Source: Brevibacterium permense (lineage in GTDB: Bacteria; Actinomycetota; Actinomycetes; Actinomycetales; Brevibacteriaceae). Taken from it: 64,000 nt of DNA. Each line of letters starts with the position of its first letter. The stretch's first letter is position 1. Positions 43,497-52,389 of this stretch are shown here, one piece after another. Location: the NCBI RefSeq assembly GCF_013280495.1, contig NZ_JABSSX010000008.1, positions 1 to 64,000 on the forward strand. The letters run 5' to 3'. Below the pieces are notes generated by a model, which saw only the letters and a program-made list of their open reading frames with translations, was not told where the DNA came from and ran no database searches. Position numbers and translations under genes: made by a program.

Positions 43497-44957
43497 ATGA
43501 CCGTCACCGAATCAGGGCTGGCCGGAAGGTCGAACAAGCGAATCCTCGCCGTCGTCGGATTCCTCGTCTTCGTCGAATTCTCCAGCGGATTCCTCCAGGG
43601 GTACTACCTGCCGCTGCTCGACGCAGTGCGCGACCACCTCGGCGTCTCCGATGCCTCCATCGCCTGGTTCATCACCGTGCAGACCCTCGCCGCGGGAGTC
43701 TGCGTCCCGATCCTGTCCAAGCTCGGGGACATCTTCGGCCACCGCCGCATTCTGCGCATCGGCATTGTCACCGTCCTCATCGGCACCGTGCTCGTCGCTT
43801 GGGCCCCCAGCTATCCTTTGGTCCTGCTGGGTCGCGTCCTGACCGGACCGATCGCTGTCTGGCTGCCTCTGGAATTGGCCATCGTTCACAACCAGATCCA
43901 AGGCGAGACCGCACGTCGTGCGGTCGGCATGCTCATCTCCGCCCTCACGATCGGCGCTCTGATCGGATCACTTGCCGCCGGGTTGTCCTCCTCCCTGCTG
44001 CCGTCGATGGCTGCTCAGCTGATGGTCCCGGTTGTCATGGTCGCCATCTCGGCCGTCTTCGTCTACACGCTCGTCCCTGAGTCGACCGCGCGCACCTCAC
44101 CGGTCATCGACTGGCTCGGCTTCATCCTGCTTGCGCTGTTCATGCTGGTACTCCTTGCCGGAATCAAGGCCGTGACCTCACAGGTGGGCCTCGGCGCCGC
44201 ACTCATCGCTGCTGCGATCGTCCTCATCGGGGTCTTCGTCTGGTGGGAGCTGCGCACCGGCTCTCCCGCACTCAATCTGCGTGTGCTCACCTCGAACCGC
44301 CTCTGGCCGGTGTACGTCACCTCGTTCCTCTTCGGAATGGTCCTCTTCGGAACCCAGAGCATCACGACGACCTTTCTCGCGGGCCGACCGGAACTGGTCG
44401 GATACGGGTTCGGACTCAGCGCCGGAACGATCTCCCTGACCAATGGGACGAACATGCTCCTCGCCGCCATCGGCGCCGCTGTCTACGCCTACATTGCGAA
44501 AGGCATTTCGCTCAAGGGCGTTCTGATCCTCGGCTCGGGGACCATTGCGATCTCTCAGCTGCTCCTCATCGTCGGCCATGCTTCGTTGCCGCTGGTCGTC
44601 GTTGGCATCGCCCTCGCCGGCTTCGGGTCCGGACTGCTCCTCGGCGGCCTCCCCGCCGCGACCACCGAGGCTTCTCCCGCCGACGAGACGGGAATCGCCA
44701 CCGGAGTGTACAACTCCGTCAAGACACTCGGGGGAGCCCTGGCCGGAGCTGTCTTCGCTCTCATCCTCGGACTGTTCGTCATCCCCGAGGCCGGGGCCTC
44801 CGGAGTGGGAGGCTACATCTCCATCTGGGTGATCTGCGCAGCTGCTACGGGCCTCTGCCCAGTGCTCCTCGCCCTCATCCGCCCGGAGAAGAAACCGGCC
44901 GCGACGACGTCGGTCCCAGCTACCACAGCAGCCGGCCAGACGTCACAAAGCGTGTGA
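43497..44957 (+). CDS. MFS transporter (DHA2-like, 14 helices)
   Basis: A 486-aa major-facilitator protein. The motif A loop is SKLGDIFGHRRILRIG near residue 75 and motif C lies near GLSAAG-like glycines in helix 5. There are about 14 helices, as in drug/H+ antiporters of the DHA2 group. ATG at 43497 has GAAAGGA 5 bp upstream. Location after a TetR gene and before three amide-bond hydrolases suggests it moves the substrate or products of that pathway. Confidence 0.88.
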   Translation: MTVTESGLAGRSNKRILAVVGFLVFVEFSSGFLQGYYLPLLDAVRDHLGVSDASIAWFITVQTLAAGVCVPILSKLGDIFGHRRILRIGIVTVLIGTVLVAWAPSYPLVLLGRVLTGPIAVWLPLELAIVHNQIQGETARRAVGMLISALTIGALIGSLAAGLSSSLLPSMAAQLMVPVVMVAISAVFVYTLVPESTARTSPVIDWLGFILLALFMLVLLAGIKAVTSQVGLGAALIAAAIVLIGVFVWWELRTGSPALNLRVLTSNRLWPVYVTSFLFGMVLFGTQSITTTFLAGRPELVGYGFGLSAGTISLTNGTNMLLAAIGAAVYAYIAKGISLKGVLILGSGTIAISQLLLIVGHASLPLVVVGIALAGFGSGLLLGGLPAATTEASPADETGIATGVYNSVKTLGGALAGAVFALILGLFVIPEAGASGVGGYISIWVICAAATGLCPVLLALIRPEKKPAATTSVPATTAAGQTSQSV

Positions 44958-45038
44958 AAGTCACCAGACCGCATCGGCAGCTGACCGATCAGACCAGCGC
45001 TCCACGCTAACGAGCGCCCCACCACCGAAAGGAACACC

Positions 45039-46331
45039 ATGTCCACTGCCCAGCTCCCTTCAACCATCCCCGGCGCCGACCACCTGCTGCTGCGCGGGGC
45101 CACCCTCATCGACGGCACTGGGGAAGCCCCGGTCGCCGCTGCCGAGATCGAGGTCAGGGACGGACGGGTGGTCTATTCAGGACCGGCACGTGAGACCGCC
45201 GCCGCCGGTGCCACGCTCGTCGATCTGAGCGGAAAGACGATCCTGCCCGGGTTCATCGACGCCCACGTCCACTTCGGAATGTCGATCGAGGATCAGCCTG
45301 CTGACGCGGGCCGCTTCGAGTCAGAACGAACTTTCAGAGCAGCGCTTAATGCCCGGAAGACGCTCATGGCCGGAGTGACCACGGCCCGCGACCTCGGCGG
45401 ACTCGACCGCGGCTACCGCGATGCGATCGCGGCCGGACTCATCCAGGGTCCACGCACCCATCTTGCCCTCGTACCACTGTCGCCGACCGGGGGACACACA
45501 GACTTCACGATGCCCAACGGGCGTGCGGTGCCGATGCACATGCCGGTCGACCCGATCATCGACACCGACGACGATGTGCGGCGGACGATTCGCCTCCTGG
45601 TCCGGAGCGGTGCCGACGTCATCAAGGTCTGCACGACAGGAGGCGTATCCAGCCCGTCGGACACCCCCGATGATATCGGCGTCCCCGAAGAACACGTGCG
45701 ACTCATCGTCGCCGAGACAGCGAAGCGAGCCGGACAGCCCGTCGCCGCACATGCCCAAGGTGCCGAAGGCATCAAAGCCGCCATCCGCGGCGGTGTGAGG
45801 TCTGTCGAACACGGCTACGGAATCGACGATGAGGGCATCGACCTCATGCTCGAGCACGGAACCTTCCTCGTCCCGACCCTCAGCAGCGCCCTGCGTGTGC
45901 CCGACCCGGCAGCGGTTCCCGGCTACCTGTATGAGAAGAAGGTGAAGTGGTCGGCAATCGCCCGCGAGCGCGTCGCCGCCGCACTGGCAGCCGGAGTCAA
46001 GGTCGCACTCGGCACCGATTCGGGCGTCTGCCCGCACGGTGAGAACCTCCGCGAACCCGTCCACTCAGTCGAGCTCGGCCTGACGCCGATGCAGGCGATC
46101 GTCGCCGGAACGAAGAACGCCGCCGAACTGCTCCGCCTCGACTCCGACCTGGGAACCCTCGAAGAGGGCAAGCTCGCGGACTTCATAGTCATCGACTTCG
46201 ACCCGCTCGAGGACATCACTCCGCTGGCGAGTCCGGACAACGTCAAGGTCGTCGTGCAGGGTGGGGCAGTGGTCAAGGACACCGCAGCATGGTTCGATTC
46301 GGCACCGGTCCGGCCGCGGCTGGCACAATGA
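45039..46331 (+). CDS. Metal-dependent amidohydrolase (Xaa-Pro dipeptidase/ochratoxinase-like)
   Basis: A 430-aa amidohydrolase-superfamily enzyme with a full binuclear metal set: His-x-His in FIDAHVHFG near residue 75, the probable carboxylated Lys in GADVIKVCTTGGVSSPSD near residue 193, His in VAAHAQGAEG and SVEHGYGID, and Asp in ALGTDSGVCPHGEN near residue 328. This layout is shared by microbial Xaa-Pro dipeptidases and fungal ochratoxinase, which cleave amide bonds of N-acylated amino acids. AAAGGA lies before the ATG, and the stop overlaps the amidase start (ATGA). Confidence 0.88.
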   Translation: MSTAQLPSTIPGADHLLLRGATLIDGTGEAPVAAAEIEVRDGRVVYSGPARETAAAGATLVDLSGKTILPGFIDAHVHFGMSIEDQPADAGRFESERTFRAALNARKTLMAGVTTARDLGGLDRGYRDAIAAGLIQGPRTHLALVPLSPTGGHTDFTMPNGRAVPMHMPVDPIIDTDDDVRRTIRLLVRSGADVIKVCTTGGVSSPSDTPDDIGVPEEHVRLIVAETAKRAGQPVAAHAQGAEGIKAAIRGGVRSVEHGYGIDDEGIDLMLEHGTFLVPTLSSALRVPDPAAVPGYLYEKKVKWSAIARERVAAALAAGVKVALGTDSGVCPHGENLREPVHSVELGLTPMQAIVAGTKNAAELLRLDSDLGTLEEGKLADFIVIDFDPLEDITPLASPDNVKVVVQGGAVVKDTAAWFDSAPVRPRLAQ

Positions 46332-47857
46332 CCACGCAGACACCCGCCATGGCCCTGGACCTGACGGCGCAGATCGAGCAGATCAGGTCCGGGACCGAAA
46401 CGGCCGAGGCACATCTCGCTGCCTCGTTCACCGTTGCCGATGAGGTGAATGACCGCATCGGTGCGATCCTCGAGCGCTTCGACGACTCCGCGGCGACGGC
46501 ATGCCGCAGCACTGAGACAGCCGGGGGCGTGCTCGTCGGACTTCCGCTGGGAATCAAGGCGAACATCGCCGTCGCCGAGGCGGTCCCGACTTCACAGAGC
46601 CGCGTCTTCGATCAGGGCTTCCACCAGGGCAGGGACTCCGAGGTCGTCGCCCGCCTACGACGGGCCGGGGGAGTCATCGCGTACACAACAACGATGGTCG
46701 AACACGCTGCCGGTCGCCCTGATCCTGCGCTCGGGTTTCCGATTCCCCGCAACCCCTGGGACCCGACGCGCTGGCCCGGGGGCTCGAGCTGCGGAACGGC
46801 GATCGCGATCAGCCTCGGAATCATCTCCGCCGGTCTCGGCACCGACACCTCCGGAAGCTGTCGGATCCCCGCCGCCTACTGCGGCGTCACGGGACTGCGA
46901 CCGGCCTCCGGTTCGCTGCCGATGGATGGCATCATGCCGGCCGCGCCGAGCCTCGACATCGTCGGCCCCATGGCCAGAAGCGCCAGGGACTGCCGTCTGC
47001 TCCTCGAAGTGATGCGCAGTCAATCCGTCGGCTCCTCACGAGGCGGTCAGACACCGCGGGTCCTCGTTCCGCGGCAGGTCGTAGACTCGCCGCGGATCTC
47101 CGCCGAGGTAGCTGCTGCGTTCGATCTTGCGCTGGAGACGCTGAGGACCGTAGGACTCGAGATCGTCCCTATCGATCTGCCCTATCTCGATCAGCTCATC
47201 TCAGCGACGCTGACGATCATGCTCCGCGAGATGTACGTTGTCCACCGTGATCGCCTGGTCTCGCGCTGGAGAGACTATGGTCGATCATTTCGTCGGCTCG
47301 CCCTCGTCGGTGCGCTGGTCTCGGACGAGGCCTACGCAGCCGCACAGTCCTCGACTGCGCAGCTGCGGCGACGACTCGAGGACCTCCTCGCCGAGGCCGA
47401 CGTGCTCGGGCTTCCGACCTGGCCCTCGTCCGCGCCGCCCTATGTGTTCAAAGGTGGAACACCGCAGGACGAGTGGAATCTGACCGCGGCCTTCTGCGCG
47501 TCCGGAAACCCGGCACTGGCCGTGCCGATGGGCTTCGACGATGCGGGACTGCCGTTGTCATTGCAACTCGTCGGGTCCATATCGGATAGGACGGGTACGC
47601 AGGCCGCGACGGTCGGGGAGGACGCGATCCTGAGCGTCGGCGAACTCTTCCAATCGCACACCGATCACCACCTGCGCCTGCCTCACCCGGACCTGGACAT
47701 CCCGCTGCCACCGATTCCCGACCCTGATGAGGGCATCGACGAGTACACGAGCGCACCCGAACTGCCCCCGCAGCTCACGGGACTCGGCGTACCCCTGACC
47801 CGAGCTGACGAAGTGATGCTCGGCCACCTCGTCGACATGCTGTTCCCACCACCATGA
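46328..47857 (+). CDS. Amidase-signature enzyme
   Basis: A 509-aa amidase with an intact Ser-cisSer-Lys triad: Lys in LPLGIKANIAV near residue 78, the cis-Ser in WPGGSSCGTA near residue 150 and the nucleophile in GLGTDTSGSCRIPA near residue 172. The C-terminal 60 residues are Pro/Asp-rich and unusual. The start overlaps the previous stop. Substrate unknown; it hydrolyses an amide or ester in the same pathway as its neighbours, by inference. Confidence 0.9.
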   Translation: MTTQTPAMALDLTAQIEQIRSGTETAEAHLAASFTVADEVNDRIGAILERFDDSAATACRSTETAGGVLVGLPLGIKANIAVAEAVPTSQSRVFDQGFHQGRDSEVVARLRRAGGVIAYTTTMVEHAAGRPDPALGFPIPRNPWDPTRWPGGSSCGTAIAISLGIISAGLGTDTSGSCRIPAAYCGVTGLRPASGSLPMDGIMPAAPSLDIVGPMARSARDCRLLLEVMRSQSVGSSRGGQTPRVLVPRQVVDSPRISAEVAAAFDLALETLRTVGLEIVPIDLPYLDQLISATLTIMLREMYVVHRDRLVSRWRDYGRSFRRLALVGALVSDEAYAAAQSSTAQLRRRLEDLLAEADVLGLPTWPSSAPPYVFKGGTPQDEWNLTAAFCASGNPALAVPMGFDDAGLPLSLQLVGSISDRTGTQAATVGEDAILSVGELFQSHTDHHLRLPHPDLDIPLPPIPDPDEGIDEYTSAPELPPQLTGLGVPLTRADEVMLGHLVDMLFPPP

Positions 47858-47934
47858 GCCCAGTTCATCGGGCAGAACGCACAATCTCCGCGACCGCACC
47901 GGTCAACGAACCCCACGAACAGAAAGACACCATT

Positions 47935-49125
47935 ATGACGATCGACTTCAGCGCCGAATCCTCAGGTCTGAGCGCGGAACTGCGGGAACTGCGTCGCGAT
48001 CTCCACCGCAACCCCGAAATCGGCCTCGAGCTGCCATACACACAGAAGCGGATCCTTGCGGCCCTCGGAGGGCTTCCGCTCGAGATCACCCTGGGCAAAG
48101 ACCTCAGCTCGATCGTTGCGGTGCTGCGCGGCGGACAGCCCGGCCCCACGATCCTGCTGCGCGGGGACATGGACGCCCTGCCTGTCGCCGAGACCACCGG
48201 ACTCGACTTCGCCTCGGACAACGGTTTCATGCATGCCTGTGGGCACGACCTCCATGTCTCCGGACTCGTCGGTGCAGCAAAGCTGCTCGCTGCCCACCAG
48301 GCCGAGCTGCGCGGGACCGTGGCCTTCATGTTCCAGCCGGGAGAAGAAGGCATGGGCGGAGCGAAGATCATGCTCGACGAGGGAATGTTCGAGGCCATCG
48401 GTCAGACACCCGATGCCGCCTATGCGATCCATGTCGCTCCCGGAGTGCCGGGAACCTTCGTCTCCCGACCCGGCACGATCATGGCCGGTGCGAACACCCT
48501 CCACGTGACGATGCACGGCAGAGGCGGACACAGCTCACGACCACAGGACGCCGCCGACCCAGTCCGTCCCATCCTCGAGTTCGGACAGTCCCTCTACTCG
48601 ATGATCACGGGATCCTTCAGTGTATTCGACCCCATCGTCGCCGAGATCACCCAGCTCAACGCCGGCACCGCAGTCAATATCATCCCGGAGACCGCGATCC
48701 TCGGCGCCTCGGTGCGCACACTCTCTGCCGAGTCGACGAAGAAGTTCCCGGAACTGGCCACCAGGCTCGCCGAATCGATCGCGGCCGCGCATGGATGCCG
48801 GGCCGAAGTCGTCTGGAACGAACAGTATCCGGTCACCGTCAACGACGCCGCCGAAGCACAGTTCGTCGCAGACACGCTCACCGATGCGTTCGGCCCCCAG
48901 CGATTCGTAGAGGCTCAGGACCCGGTGATGGGGTCCGAAGACTTCTCCTACGTGCTCGAGCAGGTGCCCGGAGCTTTCCTGTTCTTCTTCGTCACCCCGG
49001 AGGGGACCGACCCGGCGACCGCTGCGACGAACCATTCGCCGGAGGTGCTCTTCGACGACGCCTACCTGCCGGATCAGGCTGCTGCACTGGCCACGCTCGC
49101 GTGGAAGCGGTCGCTGCAGGACTGA
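47935..49125 (+). CDS. M20 metallo-amidohydrolase
   Basis: A 396-aa enzyme of the IAA-amino-acid/hippurate hydrolase type. ELRRDLHRNPEIGLELPYT, LLRGDMDALPVAE, MHACGHDLH, FQPGEEGMGGAK (catalytic Glu and metal Glu) and the C-terminal GSEDFSYVLEQVPGAF are all present. An earlier ATG at 47854 overlaps the amidase stop, but AGAAAGAC precedes 47935, which gives the usual N-terminus. Such enzymes split N-acyl-amino acids. The decayed relative at 39837-40184 is not an exact duplicate. Confidence 0.92.
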   Translation: MTIDFSAESSGLSAELRELRRDLHRNPEIGLELPYTQKRILAALGGLPLEITLGKDLSSIVAVLRGGQPGPTILLRGDMDALPVAETTGLDFASDNGFMHACGHDLHVSGLVGAAKLLAAHQAELRGTVAFMFQPGEEGMGGAKIMLDEGMFEAIGQTPDAAYAIHVAPGVPGTFVSRPGTIMAGANTLHVTMHGRGGHSSRPQDAADPVRPILEFGQSLYSMITGSFSVFDPIVAEITQLNAGTAVNIIPETAILGASVRTLSAESTKKFPELATRLAESIAAAHGCRAEVVWNEQYPVTVNDAAEAQFVADTLTDAFGPQRFVEAQDPVMGSEDFSYVLEQVPGAFLFFFVTPEGTDPATAATNHSPEVLFDDAYLPDQAAALATLAWKRSLQD

Positions 49126-49247
49126 AAGCCGAGCCCCGGCCTCGACTCTTCACGGGCAGCGGATCACCGAAAACCAGATATCCGCGTGAAGCCTCATTGC
49201 AATACCTCTGGGAAACATCCGTAGATTTCGGAGGCCGGGAGGTCTAG

Positions 49248-49670
49248 GTTCGAAGCGTCCATCGCACCGAGGAGCTCGGGTCCGAGCTGCTCTTCCCTCA
49301 GGATCCGGACGAACAATGGGCCGGTGGAGCGCTAGGTCCTGCAGACTTCGCCTTCGATGATGACGGATCACAGCCATGGACGGCTGCCACTTGAGCGCTC
49401 AAGGACCTGAGCGAACGGGCTGTGGCTGGGCGCGGACGTCGAGGGACTCGTCGACTGGTTCCTCGACCACCAGATGCCCGACGGCGAATGGAAGAGGCGG
49501 TGGAGCCGATCCGCACACGACGATCCGCTGACGACACCTGGGCTCAGGACCATCGCCTCGACGGTGACGTCTGGTTCCATGTCGACGCTCCGTTCGGCGA
49601 ACCCTCGAAATGGGTGACCCTGCAAGCCCAGCGAGTCCTCGACTGGTGGGACGGAACACAAACCGACTGA
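49248..49670 (+). pseudogene. Remnant of a squalene/terpenoid-cyclase-like protein
   Basis: Three broken frames line up in order: FPQDPDEQWAGGA and DGSQPWTAAT ending at a stop at 49394; then LVDWFLDHQMPDGEW; then WFHVDAPFGEPSKWVTLQAQ followed by RVLDWWDG. The D-G-x-W, PWTA-T and K/R-WVTL-A-RVL-WW motifs recall the repeat units of prolyl/squalene-cyclase-like hypothetical proteins of actinobacteria. At least two frameshifts and several stops show that it is dead. The remaining 49126-49247 and 49671-49764 hold nothing recognisable. Confidence 0.5.
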
Positions 49671-49764
49671 ACATCCACAGCCGCGGCCCAGAAACGCCAC
49701 AGCCCCGCGCCAGAGCCGGTCACCACGATGGTGTCATCACACATCATCGAAGGAAGGACAGCTC

Positions 49765-50742
49765 ATGGCTCGCGTACCCGAACCGGACCAGACCCCCAAC
49801 GGACCCGCCTACGAAGGACGGCTCCTCGATCGACCTGAGGAGGAGGTCGTCGACCAAGGGGCCTCGTTCGACATCCGCACCCTCTTCAGCCGTCGCGGAG
49901 TCTTAGGACTCGTCGGAGCCGGCGTCGGCACCATGGTCCTCGCCGCCTGCAGTTCCGAAGACTCAGGCTCGACGAGCTCGAGCTCGAGCAGCAGCGGATC
50001 CGTCACGGAGATCCCGGACGAAACCGCAGGACCCTATCCGGCCGACGGCTCCAACGGCCCCGATATCCTCGAGGAATCGGGAATCGTGCGCTCCGACATC
50101 CGCTCGAACATCGACGGATCAGAAACCGTCGACGGTGTGCCGCTGACTTTCACCCTCAAGGTCACCGATATGGCCAACGACAACGCCCCGTTCGAGGGTG
50201 CTGCCGTCTACGCCTGGCACTGCGACGCTCAGGGCCGCTACTCGATGTACTCCGACGGCGTCGAGGACGCGACGTGGCTGCGTGGCGTCCAGGTCGTCGA
50301 CGCCAACGGTGAAGTCACGTTCAAATCGGTCTTCCCCGGCTGCTACTCAGGCAGGTGGACGCACATCCACTTCGAGGTTTACCCCGACGTCGACGCCATC
50401 ACAGATGCCGAGAACGCCATCGCCACCTCGCAGATGGCCCTGCCGGAGGATGCTTGCAACGCCGTGTTCAAACTCGACGCCTACGACGGATCGGCGAAGA
50501 ACCTCGCGAACGTCAGCCTCGACGACGATAACGTCTTCGGCGATGACGGTGGTGAACACCAGATCGCGACGATCAGCGGCGACACCGACTCCGGATACAC
50601 CGCCACGCTCGATGTTCCCGTCGACACCGACACCGAACCGACCGGCGGCGCAGCTCCGGCAGGCGGAGGCGGCGGCGAAGGTGGAGAACCTCCGGAAGGC
50701 GGAGCCGGTCCTGAGGGTGGTTCCGGACAGGAAGGACAGTGA
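49765..50742 (+). CDS. Tat-exported intradiol-dioxygenase-like lipoprotein
   Basis: A 325-aa protein with an unusually long N-region of about 42 residues, then a twin-arginine signal SRRGVLGLVGAGVG and lipobox LAAC (Cys near 60). The mature domain is the intradiol ring-cleavage fold: AAVYAWHCDAQGRYSMYSDG and FPGCYSGRWTHIHFEVYPD supply the Tyr, Tyr, His, His iron ligands. The C-terminus is a Gly/Glu/Pro tail. It overlaps the next region by 3 bp and is followed by tatA, tatC and tatB, its apparent export machine. The substrate is unknown; most such secreted forms are uncharacterised. Confidence 0.85.
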   Translation: MARVPEPDQTPNGPAYEGRLLDRPEEEVVDQGASFDIRTLFSRRGVLGLVGAGVGTMVLAACSSEDSGSTSSSSSSSGSVTEIPDETAGPYPADGSNGPDILEESGIVRSDIRSNIDGSETVDGVPLTFTLKVTDMANDNAPFEGAAVYAWHCDAQGRYSMYSDGVEDATWLRGVQVVDANGEVTFKSVFPGCYSGRWTHIHFEVYPDVDAITDAENAIATSQMALPEDACNAVFKLDAYDGSAKNLANVSLDDDNVFGDDGGEHQIATISGDTDSGYTATLDVPVDTDTEPTGGAAPAGGGGGEGGEPPEGGAGPEGGSGQEGQ

Positions 50743-50744
50743 CC

Positions 50745-51110
50745 ATGCTGCACAATCTCACGGGCTGGCACGCGCTCGTCATCCTCGCCATCATCATCCT
50801 CGTCTTCGGAGCGGCCAAGCTGCCGGCTCTGGCCAAGAGCCTCGGACAATCGGTCCGCATCCTCAAGGATGAAACAACGGAGGGGCGGTCGAACGCCACA
50901 GGCCGGCCTGACGACACAGACCGCACTGCCCCGGAGCCTCGCCATTTCGAGGCCGTGACCGATCCGATCACCACCTATCCGGACCCCGCGGCCACCTCCG
51001 CAGGGGATGACGGGAACCCCGGCCCCACCTCGGCGAGCTTTGATCCGAATCTCGGCGGCTCCATCCAGACGAACCCCACCAATGCCGATCAGACGCGGCC
51101 GCGATCATGA
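50745..51110 (+). CDS. tatA: Sec-independent translocase protein TatA
   Basis: A 121-aa protein: one N-terminal helix (WHALVILAIIILVFGAAKLP) with the Phe-Gly hinge, then the amphipathic helix ALAKSLGQSVRILKDE and a long acidic, disordered tail. The ATG at 50745 has GAAGGA 8 bp upstream; a GTG at 50739 is too close to it. It lies 2 bp after the dioxygenase stop and overlaps tatC by 4 bp. Confidence 0.88.
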   Translation: MLHNLTGWHALVILAIIILVFGAAKLPALAKSLGQSVRILKDETTEGRSNATGRPDDTDRTAPEPRHFEAVTDPITTYPDPAATSAGDDGNPGPTSASFDPNLGGSIQTNPTNADQTRPRS

Positions 51111-51934
51111 GCACCGCCGCCGTGGAGAAGATGCCGTTGTCCGCGCACCTGCGGGAGGCGCGGACACGGGCGGTGCGCGCGGCGGTGGCCCTGCTCATCG
51201 GCACGATCGTCGGCTATTTCACGTCAGACCTCGTCATGGACGTCCTCCGCGCTCCGATCACCGACCTCGCTGCATCCCGCAGTGCTTCGCTCAACTACGA
51301 CAGCGTTACAGGGGCCTTCGACCTCCAGCTGCGCATCGCCGTCTACTCCGGGATCGTCCTCTCGAGCCCGGTGTGGCTGGGGGAGCTCTTCGGCTTCCTC
51401 ACCCCGGGGCTGACTGCGAAGGAGAAGAAATACACGTTCGGCTTTCTCGGCGCGGCACTTCCGCTCTTCGCCGCCGGCTGCCTCACCGGGTTGTACATCT
51501 TCCCGCGGATGGTCGAAGTGCTCACCGCCTTCGCCTCGACCGAGGACAGCACCATTCTCCAGGCGTCCTACTACTTCGACTTCGTCTTCAAGATCGTCAT
51601 CGCCACCGGCATCGCCTTCGTCCTCCCGGTCTTCCTCGTTGTCCTCAACTTCATCGGACTGCTCTCCGCCCGATCGATCGCGAAGGCCTGGCGGGTCAGC
51701 ATCGTCGGAATCGTCGTCTTCGCCGCCCTGGTCACCCCCGCCGCCGATGTGCTGTCGATGTTCTTCGTCGCGGCCCCGATGACGCTGCTCTTCCTCGCTG
51801 CGCTCGTCATCGCGTGCATCCACGACCGGACCCGCGGATACGGGAATATGGCCGACCATGCCGGCGATGAGTCGGTGCCGACCGACCAGAATTCCGCCGC
51901 GTCCGAAGAGAGGAGCCGCACATGTTCGGCCTGA
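51107..51934 (+). CDS. tatC: Sec-independent translocase protein TatC
   Basis: A 275-aa protein with six membrane helices. LSAHLREARTRAVRA near residue 10 is the cytoplasmic signal-binding N-terminus, and FGFLTPGLTAKEKKYT near residue 100 is the diagnostic loop (F-x-x-PGL...E++). The conserved Glu in that loop is present. It overlaps tatA by 4 bp and tatB by 13 bp. Confidence 0.93.
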   Translation: MSTAAVEKMPLSAHLREARTRAVRAAVALLIGTIVGYFTSDLVMDVLRAPITDLAASRSASLNYDSVTGAFDLQLRIAVYSGIVLSSPVWLGELFGFLTPGLTAKEKKYTFGFLGAALPLFAAGCLTGLYIFPRMVEVLTAFASTEDSTILQASYYFDFVFKIVIATGIAFVLPVFLVVLNFIGLLSARSIAKAWRVSIVGIVVFAALVTPAADVLSMFFVAAPMTLLFLAALVIACIHDRTRGYGNMADHAGDESVPTDQNSAASEERSRTCSA

Positions 51935-52365
51935 GTTTTGAGAAGATCATCGTCGCCGGCATCATCGCCGTCATCGTCATCGGTCCCAGCCGGCTACCCC
52001 ACTATGCGCAGCGACTCGGCGAGTTCATTCGCCTCTTCCGCGCCCAGGTCGACGTCGCCCGCAACCGGGCCACCGAATCACTGGGGACCGAGGACTGGCA
52101 GACGCTCGATCCGCGACAGTACGATCCCCGGCGGATCGTGCGCGAGGCCTTCGCGGAGCCGGTGACCGCAGGATCCGAGGCTGAGGCCCTCTCGGTGACC
52201 GCCACCGGCGAACCGGGATCGGAGACTGAGATCGCCGAGGCGGCCGGCAGCTTTGTCATCACCGGTTCCTCCGGACATCCGCGGAGACGATTCGTCGCCC
52301 GCACGGACGAAGGTCGTACGGGCGACGATGAGTGTGCAGTCGCAACCTCAGGAACCGATCGATGA
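51922..52365 (+). CDS. tatB: Sec-independent translocase protein TatB
   Basis: A 147-aa TatA/B-family protein: MFGLSFEKIIVAGIIAVIVI, then GPSRLPHYAQRLGEF and a longer amphipathic region (FRAQVDVARNRATESLG). The Gly-Pro hinge with LP and the longer charged helix favour TatB over TatA. AGAGAGGAG precedes the ATG inside tatC. Convergent with the next lipoprotein gene, 24 bp away. Confidence 0.85.
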   Translation: MFGLSFEKIIVAGIIAVIVIGPSRLPHYAQRLGEFIRLFRAQVDVARNRATESLGTEDWQTLDPRQYDPRRIVREAFAEPVTAGSEAEALSVTATGEPGSETEIAEAAGSFVITGSSGHPRRRFVARTDEGRTGDDECAVATSGTDR

Positions 52366-52389
52366 CCAGGGGCGGGGCCGCCTCGGTGA

